In this document: positions 1 to 5,360 of the stretch, piece after piece
How the letters are laid out: every line of letters starts with the position of its first letter
Numbering within the stretch: the first letter of the stretch is position 1
DNA from: Lysobacter_K sp038248955
GTDB taxonomy: Bacteria; Pseudomonadota; Gammaproteobacteria; Xanthomonadales; Xanthomonadaceae
Direction of reading: 5' to 3'
DNA: 8,363 bases
Assembly (NCBI GenBank): GCA_038248955.1
Contig: JBBRWW010000125.1
Span: forward strand, 1-8,363
The notes under the pieces: model-generated
Seen by the model: only the letters and a program-made list of their open reading frames with translations
Told to the model about the DNA's origin: nothing
Databases searched by the model: none
Made by a program: the position numbers and the translations under genes

Positions 1-787
<787 letters not shown>

Positions 788-798
788 CGATCTGCTGC

Positions 799-851
799 TT
801 CCATCTCCCGTTCACGGGAGAAGGTGCCCGAAGGGCGGATGAGGGCGCGCG
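799..851 (-). repeat. REP-like palindrome, type A, copy 1 (between sucC and sucD)
   Basis: An imperfect hairpin formed by CTCCCG (805-810), loop TTCA, and CGGGAG (815-820) extends with one mismatch to CC/GG at 801-802 and 823-824. It is followed by a small GCCC-GAA-GGGC hairpin and a GGATGAGGGCGCGCG tail. Most of it recurs at 2150-2202. Read on the minus strand it begins with CCCTCATCC and ends in the hairpin, which is the same plan as the type B copies read on the plus strand, so A and B are variants of one REP family. No T-run follows, so it is not a classical intrinsic terminator. Confidence 0.85.
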
Positions 852-885
852 ACACTTACGCGCGACGCAATCGCCGATCAGCGTG

Positions 886-926
886 TCCTCACCCCGACCC
901 TCTGCCGCAAGCCGGAGAGGGGGCCA
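886..926 (+). repeat. REP-like palindrome, type B, degraded copy just before sucD
   Basis: The sequence CCTCACCCCGACCCTCT is followed by GCCGCAAGCCGG and AGAGGGGGCC. The outer arms CCCTCT (898-903) and AGAGGG (916-921) still pair, but the inner arms have diverged from the CTCCCG/CGGGAG core of the other copies. It faces the type A copy at 799-851 head to head: the CCTCA ends point at each other across about 34 bp and the hairpins lie outside. The sucD Shine-Dalgarno begins 9 bp after it. Confidence 0.8.
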
Positions 927-947
927 AACACATCAAGGATTCAAGAC

Positions 948-1823
948 ATGAGCGTTTTGATCGACAAGAACACCAAGGTCATCGTGCAGGGCTTCACCGG
1001 CACGCAGGGCACCTTCCACGCCGAGCAGATGCTCGAATACGGCACCCAGGTCGTCGGCGGCGTGACCCCGGGCAAGGGCGGCACCACCCACCTCGGCCTG
1101 CCGGTGTTCAACACCATGCAGGACGCGGTCGACGCGACCGGCGCCGACGCGTCGGTGATCTACGTGCCGCCGCCGTATGCGGCCGATGCGATCCTGGAAG
1201 CGGCCGACGCCGGCATCCAGGTGATCGTGTGCATCACCGAGGGCATCCCGGTGCTGGACATGCTGCGGGTCAAGAACGTGCTCAAGGGCTACGACGACGT
1301 CGTCCTGGTCGGCCCGAACTGCCCCGGCATCATCACCCCGGGCGCCTGCAAGATCGGCATCATGCCGGGCCACATCCACATGGTCGGCAAGATCGGCATC
1401 GTGTCGCGTTCGGGCACGCTGACCTATGAAGCGGTCAAGCAGACCACCGACGCGGGCCTGGGCCAGTCGACGGTCATCGGCATCGGCGGCGACCCGATCA
1501 ACGGCCTGAACTTCATCGACTGCCTGAAGCTGTTCCAGGACGACGCCCAGACCGAGGGCATCATCATGGTCGGCGAGATCGGCGGCAGCGCCGAGGAAGA
1601 AGCCGCCGAGTTCATCGCCCAATACGTGACCAAGCCGGTGGTCGGCTTCATCGCCGGCGCCAGCGCCCCTGCGGGCAAGCGCATGGGCCACGCCGGCGCG
1701 ATCGCCTCGGGCGGCCAGGGCACGGCGGCGGGCAAGTTCGCGGCCATGGAAGCGGCGGGCGTCACCACGGTGAAGTCGCCGGGCGACCTGGGCGCGGCGA
1801 TAGCGAAGCGCCTGGCGGGCTGA
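948..1823 (+). CDS. sucD: Succinyl-CoA synthetase (ADP-forming) alpha subunit
   Basis: This is the alpha subunit of succinyl-CoA synthetase; it binds CoA and carries the phosphohistidine intermediate. It has 291 residues, normal for the family. The ATG at 948 has an AAGGA Shine-Dalgarno at 935-939 with 8-nt spacing. The N-terminal Rossmann-like CoA-binding domain shows QGFTGTQGTFHAEQ (residues 14-27), VGGVTPGKGG and VGPNCPGIITPG. The ligase domain shows SRSGTLTYEA and GIGGDPINGLNF. The active-site histidine is His248 in RMGHAGAIASGG, and Glu210 in VGEIGGSAEEE corresponds to the conserved Glu that positions it (both are shifted by two from E. coli numbering). It forms an operon with sucC upstream, separated by 160 bp holding two REP elements, and is followed 22 bp later by a strong terminator. 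Nothing abnormal is seen in the coding sequence. Confidence 0.98.
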   Translation: MSVLIDKNTKVIVQGFTGTQGTFHAEQMLEYGTQVVGGVTPGKGGTTHLGLPVFNTMQDAVDATGADASVIYVPPPYAADAILEAADAGIQVIVCITEGIPVLDMLRVKNVLKGYDDVVLVGPNCPGIITPGACKIGIMPGHIHMVGKIGIVSRSGTLTYEAVKQTTDAGLGQSTVIGIGGDPINGLNFIDCLKLFQDDAQTEGIIMVGEIGGSAEEEAAEFIAQYVTKPVVGFIAGASAPAGKRMGHAGAIASGGQGTAAGKFAAMEAAGVTTVKSPGDLGAAIAKRLAG

Positions 1824-1845
1824 GCAGTGGTTGCAGCGAGTTGAA

Positions 1846-1871
1846 AGAGGCCACCTGCGGGTGGCCTTTTT
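1846..1871 (+). terminator. Rho-independent terminator of the sucCD operon
   Basis: A perfect 8-bp stem AGGCCACC (1848-1855) and GGTGGCCT (1860-1867) with loop TGCG is followed directly by a T-run at 1867-1871. The stem may extend by a G-T and an A-T pair into the AAAG before it. It lies 22 bp after the sucD stop. It should separate sucCD transcription from the DUF559/nadE region downstream. Confidence 0.92.
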
Positions 1872-1897
1872 CGTGGGGTTGCAGGGTTCGACCATGC

Positions 1898-1970
1898 TTC
1901 ACTGCCGCGTGCCCTCACCCCAGCCCTCTCCCGCAAGCGGGAGAGGGGGCAAAAAGCCAAGACGAGGCAA
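1898..1970 (+). repeat. REP-like palindrome, type B, unit 1 of a direct duplication
   Basis: The core is CCTCACCCCAGCCCTCTCC, then CGCAAGCGGGAGAGGGGGC. CCCTCTCCCG and CGGGAGAGGG form a perfect 10-bp stem with loop CAAG. The similarity to unit 2 (2017-2087) is longer than the palindrome: it begins at TTCACTGCCGCG upstream and continues through CAAAAAGCCAAGACGAGGCAA downstream of the hairpin. The two units are offset by about 117 bp, so a whole segment, not just the hairpin, was duplicated. Confidence 0.88.
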
Positions 1971-1976
1971 GGCGAT

Positions 1977-2009
1977 GCGAGGCGAGGCGAGGCGGGGATG
2001 CGGGGATGC
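1977..2009 (+). repeat. Short GC-rich tandem repeats between the two REP units
   Basis: Three perfect GCGAG units (1977-1991) and a variant GCGGG are followed by two perfect GGGGATGC units (1994-2001 and 2002-2009). They lie in the spacer between the duplicated REP units. The pattern is typical of slippage-generated simple sequence, with no coding support in any frame. Confidence 0.8.
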
Positions 2010-2016
2010 GCGGAGG

Positions 2017-2087
2017 TTCATTGCCGCGCCCTCACCCCAGCCCTCTCCCGCAAGCGGGAGAGAGGACAAAAAGCCAAGGCGAGGCAA
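2017..2087 (+). repeat. REP-like palindrome, type B, unit 2 of a direct duplication
   Basis: This is a near copy of 1898-1970, with the same CCCTCTCCCG-CAAG-CGGGAGAG hairpin and the same flank CAAAAAGCCAAGGCGAGGCAAG. It differs by GAGAGGAC in place of GAGGGGGC after the hairpin and by a 2-bp gap before CCCTCACC. The AAGCC array starts at its right end. Confidence 0.88.
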
Positions 2088-2125
2088 GCCAAGCCAAGCC
2101 AAGCCAAGCCAAGCCAAGTCAAGCC
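2086..2125 (+). repeat. Pentanucleotide microsatellite (AAGCC)8
   Basis: Eight consecutive AAGCC units are present, perfect except that the seventh is AAGTC. A related AAGCCAAGGCGAGGC precedes it. The array directly continues the right flank of REP unit 2 and ends about 25 bp before the type A REP. It is 146 bp upstream of the DUF559 start codon, so any length change would alter spacing, not a reading frame. The number of units may vary between strains. Confidence 0.92.
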
Positions 2126-2149
2126 CCAAGCGGAGCGGAAGCGGAGCTG

Positions 2150-2202
2150 TTCCTTCTCCCGCCTGCGGGAGAAGGTGCCCGCAGGGCGGATGAGGGCGCG
2201 CG
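2150..2202 (-). repeat. REP-like palindrome, type A, copy 2, upstream of DUF559 gene
   Basis: A perfect 10-bp stem CCTTCTCCCG (2152-2161) and CGGGAGAAGG (2166-2175) with loop CCTG is followed by a second small hairpin GCCC-GCA-GGGC (2177-2187) and a GGATGAGGGCGCGCGA tail. The layout and most bases match 799-851. It is in inverted orientation to the type B copy at 2612-2656, and the two bracket the DUF559 gene with their CCTCA/TGAGG ends facing inward. Confidence 0.88.
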
Positions 2203-2212
2203 AATCCCGCTT

Positions 2213-2229
2213 GCGCCAGACGCTGGCGC
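2213..2229. other. Perfect inverted repeat upstream of the DUF559 gene
   Basis: GCGCCAG (2213-2219) and CTGGCGC (2223-2229) form perfect 7-bp arms around ACG. The short direct repeat CGCTTGCG flanks the palindrome on both sides (2208-2215 and 2227-2234). It lies 43 bp before the DUF559 ATG and could be an operator, an mRNA hairpin or an element remnant. No convincing -35/-10 pair was found next to it. Confidence 0.45.
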
Positions 2230-2271
2230 TTGCGACGCTGGTCGAATCAGACACATCCACGGAGCGCACGG

Positions 2272-2667
2272 ATGCGCGAAGGCCAGAAACGCGATTTTGC
2301 GAGACGCCTGCGGCGCGAGATGACGGGCGCCGAGCGCATCTTGTGGCTGCGAATCCGCGGTCGCGAGCTGCCAGGCTTGAAGTTCCGCCGCCAAACACCG
2401 ATCGGACGCTACATCGTGGACTTCACCTGCCTGGACGCACGGCTGGTGGTCGAGCTCGATGGCGGGCAGCATTCAGGTTCCGCGGCAGATGAGCGTCGCA
2501 CCGTCTTCCTCGAAAGCGCCGGTTACCTCGTGCTGCGTTTCTGGAACAATGACGTCCTTACGCAGACCGACGCCGTGCTCGCAGCGATCCTTGCTGTTGC
2601 CGGGTCGCGCTGCCCCCACCCCAGCCCTCTCCCGCGCGCGGGAGAGGGGGCCCAAAGGCGGAGCACC
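2272..2667 (+). CDS. DUF559 (Vsr/restriction-endonuclease-like) protein without its own stop, in frame with nadE
   Basis: Residues 1-112 match the small DUF559 family, predicted nucleases of the PD-(D/E)XK/Vsr type whose biological role is not well settled. Landmarks are RRLRREMTGAERILWLRIR (residues 11-29), KFRRQTPIGRYIVDF (37-51), VVELDGGQH (59-67) and the C-terminal YLVLRFWNNDVL (85-96). Asp50 and Glu61 are the likely metal-binding acids. The ATG at 2272 has GGAG at 2261-2264 with 7-nt spacing; an in-frame TTG at 2230 is a weaker alternative. Family members normally stop soon after this point. Here residues 114-127 are the translated REP (PHPSPLPRAGEGA) and the frame continues without a stop into nadE, so translation from 2272 would give a 676-residue fusion ending at 4302. 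The end given here is the last base before the nadE ATG, not a stop codon. Whether the nuclease is made alone, fused or not at all cannot be told from sequence. Confidence 0.8.
2612..2656 (+). repeat. REP-like palindrome, type B, inside the DUF559-nadE reading frame
   Basis: CCCTCTCCCGC (2625-2635) and GCGGGAGAGGG (2638-2648) form a perfect, nearly loopless palindrome, preceded by CCCCACCCCAG and followed by GGCCCAAAG. It contains no stop in any of the three plus-strand frames and encodes CPHPSPLPRAGEGA in the DUF559/nadE frame. It ends about 11 bp before the nadE ATG, and the nadE Shine-Dalgarno overlaps its right edge. Confidence 0.88.
2654..2663 (+). promoter_or_regulatory. Shine-Dalgarno of nadE, supporting the internal ATG at 2668
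   Basis: AAAGG (2654-2658, 9-nt spacing) and GGAG (2660-2663, 4-nt spacing) both precede the ATG at 2668. Their presence supports independent NadE initiation there, although the reading frame is open far upstream through the DUF559 module. The preceding REP hairpin could influence access to this site. Confidence 0.65.
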
Positions 2668-4302
2668 ATGACCACCCCCCTACGCATCGCGCTCGCCCAG
2701 TTCGACTTCCCGGTCGGCGCCATCGACGCCAATGCCGAGCGCATCGCCGCGATGATCGCCGAGGCGCGCGACGAGTACGGCGCGGACCTGGTGCTGTTCC
2801 CCGAACTCGCGCTGAGCGGTTACCCGCCCGAGGACCTGCTGCTGCGGCCATCGTTCCTGGCAGACTGCGAGGCGGCCATGCAGCGCATCGCCGCGACCAC
2901 CCGCGGCATCGTCGCCGTGGTTGGCTGGCCGCAGAGCGCCGGCAGCGTGGTCTACAACGCCGCCAGCGTGTTGCGCGATGGCGCCGTGGCGCAGACCTAC
3001 CGCAAGCGCGAGCTGCCCAACTACGCGGTGTTCGACGAGCGCCGCTACTTCGAGGTCGATCCCGACCGAGACGATTGCGTGTTCGAGGTCAATGGCGTGC
3101 AGGTCGGGCTGCTGATCTGCGAGGACCTGTGGTTCCCCGAGCCGATCGCGAGCACGGTGGCCGCGGGGGCGGAGCTGCTGCTGGTGCCCAATGCCTCGCC
3201 GTTCGAGCGCGACAAGCACCTGCAGCGCGATGCGATGCTGGAGCGGCAGGCTCGCAACACCGGCGTCGCGATCGCCTACGTCAATACGGTGGGCGGGCAG
3301 GACTCCGTCGTGTTCGACGGCGCGTCGGTGGTGGCCGATGGCGACGGCACCATTCATCCGGCCGCGGCGGCGTTTACCGAACAGTGGCTGGTGGTCGACT
3401 TCGACCCCGCCACGCGCCGTTTCAGCGCCCGCCAGTGGGTCGAGGACGGCGATGAGAGCCGCGATGGCCTGGCCTGGCGCGCGGTGGTGCTGGGCACCCG
3501 CGACTATTGCCGCAAGAACGGCTTCAGCAAGGTCTGGCTGGGGCTTTCGGGTGGCATCGACTCGGCGCTGGTGCTGGCGATCGCGGTGGATGCGCTGGGC
3601 GCCGACAACGTGACGGCCGTGCGCCTGCCGTCGCGCTACACCGCCGACCTGTCCAACGACCTGGCCGCGGAGCAGTGCCGGGAGCAGGGCGTGCGGATGC
3701 TGACGCTGCCGATCGAGAAGCCGTTCCACGCGTATCTGGAAACCCTGGCGGAGACCTTCGCCGGGCAACCGGCCGGCACCACCGAGGAGAACCTGCAGTC
3801 GCGCGTGCGCGGCGCGCTGCTGATGGCGCTGAGCAACAAGTTCGGCGGCATGCTGCTGACCACCGGCAACAAGAGCGAGTACGCGGTGGGTTACGCGACG
3901 ATCTATGGCGACATGTGTGGCGGCTACGCGCCACTGAAGGACCTGTACAAGACCGAGGTGTTCGCGCTGGCGCGCTGGCGCAACACCGTCGGCGACCCGG
4001 TGATCCCGACCGGAGTGATCGAGCGACCGCCCTCGGCCGAGTTGCGTGACAACCAGCGCGACCAGGATTCGCTGCCGCCGTACGACGTGCTCGATGCGAT
4101 CCTGCTGCGGCACGTCGACCAGGAGCAGTCGGGGGCGGAGATCATCGCGGCGGGATTCGATGCGGCGGTGGTCGAGCGCGTGCTGCGGCTGGTCCAGATC
4201 GGCGAATGGAAGCGCCACCAGGCCGCGCCCGGGCCGAAGGTCTCGCAACGTGCCTTCGGCCGCGAGCGGCGCTACCCGATCAGCAGCGGTTATCGCGGCT
4301 GA
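2668..4302 (+). CDS. nadE: Glutamine-dependent NAD+ synthetase
   Basis: NAD+ synthetase makes NAD+ from nicotinic acid adenine dinucleotide, ATP and glutamine, the last step of NAD biosynthesis in the cytoplasm. From the ATG at 2668 it is 544 residues, usual for the two-domain glutamine-dependent form. The N-terminal nitrilase-type glutaminase domain has the full catalytic triad: Glu46 (LFPELALSGYPPEDL), Lys113 (YRKRELPNYAVFDE) and Cys151 (LLICEDLWFP). The C-terminal synthetase domain has the ATP-pyrophosphatase loop SGGIDS (residues 294-299), LTTGNKSEYAVGYATIYGD, APLKDLYKTEVFALA and RPPSAELRDNQRDQDSLPPY. The start is chosen because family homology begins at LRIALAQ, right after this ATG, and an SD is present. 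The same frame is open back to 2230 through a REP and a DUF559 module, so a longer fusion protein is possible. sucCD is terminated upstream, so its promoter must lie within 1872-2667; none was recognised. Confidence 0.96.
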   Translation: MTTPLRIALAQFDFPVGAIDANAERIAAMIAEARDEYGADLVLFPELALSGYPPEDLLLRPSFLADCEAAMQRIAATTRGIVAVVGWPQSAGSVVYNAASVLRDGAVAQTYRKRELPNYAVFDERRYFEVDPDRDDCVFEVNGVQVGLLICEDLWFPEPIASTVAAGAELLLVPNASPFERDKHLQRDAMLERQARNTGVAIAYVNTVGGQDSVVFDGASVVADGDGTIHPAAAAFTEQWLVVDFDPATRRFSARQWVEDGDESRDGLAWRAVVLGTRDYCRKNGFSKVWLGLSGGIDSALVLAIAVDALGADNVTAVRLPSRYTADLSNDLAAEQCREQGVRMLTLPIEKPFHAYLETLAETFAGQPAGTTEENLQSRVRGALLMALSNKFGGMLLTTGNKSEYAVGYATIYGDMCGGYAPLKDLYKTEVFALARWRNTVGDPVIPTGVIERPPSAELRDNQRDQDSLPPYDVLDAILLRHVDQEQSGAEIIAAGFDAAVVERVLRLVQIGEWKRHQAAPGPKVSQRAFGRERRYPISSGYRG

Positions 4303-4329
4303 CGATCGCCGTGTCGGCGCGCTGCCAGT

Positions 4330-4354
4330 AAAAACGCCGCCCGGAGGCGGCGTT
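4330..4354 (-). terminator. Rho-independent terminator of bamD, between convergent nadE and bamD
   Basis: A perfect 9-bp stem AACGCCGCC (4333-4341) and GGCGGCGTT (4346-4354) has a 4-nt loop. On the minus strand the hairpin is followed by five Ts (complement of A4330-4334), placing a standard intrinsic terminator 25 bp after the bamD stop. On the plus strand, 30 bp after the nadE stop, the hairpin is followed only by GGTTCG, so termination of nadE here would be weaker unless the hairpin works in both directions. Confidence 0.88.
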
Positions 4355-4379
4355 GGTTCGTCATCGTCGCAGCAGGGAC

Positions 4380-5267
4380 TCAGTCGTTGTCGAGCGCCGA
4401 CTTTTCGCCCGCGAGCGGGTTGAGCTTGCGCAGGTTGCTCGGGTAGTCCGGCCACTGGCCCGTCAGGTACGGATGGTTGGGCTGGTTCTGCTGCAGCACG
4501 CGCTTGGCATCGGCGGCCAGCGTCTCGTTGCCGAGGCCGGTATAGGCCACGGCGAGCGTCGCGACCGCGTCGTTCTGGTATTCGCTTTGCGGATAGGTTT
4601 CCAGCAGGTACTTGGCCCGCTCGGCGGCGGCCACGTAGGCGGTGCGACGCAGGTAGTACAACGCGGTTTCCAGTTCGTGGCGCGCGAACTTGTTACGCAG
4701 TTCGGCCATGCGCTCGCGCGCATCGGCGGCGTAGCGGCTGTTCGGGTAGCGGTCGGCGACGATCGAGAAGTCGTTGTACGCCTGCATCGGCGTCGCCAGG
4801 TCGCGGCGGCTGGCGTCCAGGCGCCACACCCGCTGCAGGAACACCGTGTCGCGGCTGGCGTTCGACAGGCCACGCAGGTAATACATGTACGAGGTATTGC
4901 GGTTGGTCGGGTAGGTGCGGATGAAGCGGTCGATGGTGCTGATCGCGTCCTCGTGCTTGCCGGCCTTGAACTGGGCGTAGGCGGTCTCGACCAGCGCCTG
5001 CTCGGTGTACGGCCCGTAGGGGTATTGCGCGACCAGGCGCTTGTACGTGGTCTCGGCCGACGACCAGTTGCCCTTGGTCATGGACTTGTGGCCCTTCTCG
5101 TACAGCTGCGCGACCGGCTGGCCCTCGTCGACGTCCTTGTCCTTGAACATCTTGCCGAAGCGGGCGCAGCCGCTGCCGGCAAGGACCACGATCAGCATCA
5201 GGGCGAGCAGGCGGGCGGTCGTGGCGGTGGCTGCAGCCGGGCGCAGCGGGACGGAACGTAGGGTCAT
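4380..5267 (-). CDS. bamD: Outer membrane protein assembly factor BamD (lipoprotein, TPR)
   Basis: BamD is the essential lipoprotein of the BAM complex that inserts beta-barrel proteins into the outer membrane; it sits on the periplasmic face with BamA. The product is 295 residues. A signal peptide precedes the lipidated Cys34: a hydrophobic stretch LLALMLIVVLAG (residues 20-31), then SGC. The lipobox is atypical, AGSGC, with Gly at -3 rather than Leu. Ala35 at +2 is compatible with outer-membrane sorting. The mature part is a TPR solenoid, with typical stretches YEKGHKSMTKGNWSSAETTY, QYPYGPYTEQALVETAYAQF, AISTIDRFIRTYPTN, YMYYLRGL, ADRYPNSRYAADARERMAEL and ALYYLRRTAYVAAAERAKYL. The ATG at 5265-5267 begins MTLRSVPLRP; no good Shine-Dalgarno is seen, and an in-frame TTG four codons upstream is an alternative. 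The frame stays open far upstream on this strand, but that part is antisense to rluD and has no family similarity. It is transcribed divergently from rluD. Confidence 0.95.
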   Translation of the reverse strand: MTLRSVPLRPAAATATTARLLALMLIVVLAGSGCARFGKMFKDKDVDEGQPVAQLYEKGHKSMTKGNWSSAETTYKRLVAQYPYGPYTEQALVETAYAQFKAGKHEDAISTIDRFIRTYPTNRNTSYMYYLRGLSNASRDTVFLQRVWRLDASRRDLATPMQAYNDFSIVADRYPNSRYAADARERMAELRNKFARHELETALYYLRRTAYVAAAERAKYLLETYPQSEYQNDAVATLAVAYTGLGNETLAADAKRVLQQNQPNHPYLTGQWPDYPSNLRKLNPLAGEKSALDND

Positions 5268-5304
5268 GACGAGATTCAACGGGCGCCGGAGGCACGAAGC
5301 GCCG

Positions 5305-5313
5305 ATAATAGCA
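5305..5313 (-). promoter_or_regulatory. Candidate extended -10 promoter of bamD
   Basis: On the minus strand the sequence TGCTATTAT, an extended -10 element (TGn plus a near-consensus hexamer), lies 38 bp before the bamD ATG in the only A/T-rich patch of the 93-bp bamD-rluD gap. No good -35 was found, which extended -10 promoters tolerate. On the plus strand the same bases read GATAAT, a possible -10 for rluD, so the patch could serve both genes. Confidence 0.4.
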
Positions 5314-5360
5314 GTCCTCGTGCTGTCGCCTTCCTTAATGAGTCTGGTCTTGCCCTGCCG

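Noticed and set aside
799..851. Terminator after sucC.
   Set aside because: The hairpin lacks a T-run and the same sequence recurs upstream of DUF559, so it is a REP; sucD is expected to be co-transcribed.
933..1895. 320-residue minus-strand open frame opposite sucD.
   Set aside because: It is an Asp/Arg/Ala-rich shadow of the conserved sucD frame.
1831..2323. Several overlapping plus- and minus-strand open frames across the REP island.
   Set aside because: Their peptides (PSPQPSPASGRG, HPSPLPQAGEGA, PLAGEGWGEG) are translations of the REP palindromes and AAGCC array in different frames, with no independent start signals.
1898..2656. Possible CRISPR array from the repeated CTCCCGCAAGCGGGAG palindromes.
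   Set aside because: Repeats occur in both orientations, spacers differ widely in length and contain a gene, and no cas gene is visible; REP elements fit better.
2680..4455. 591-residue minus-strand open frame opposite nadE.
   Set aside because: It is low-complexity, rich in Arg, Ala and His, lies opposite a conserved gene and matches no known family; a codon-bias shadow.
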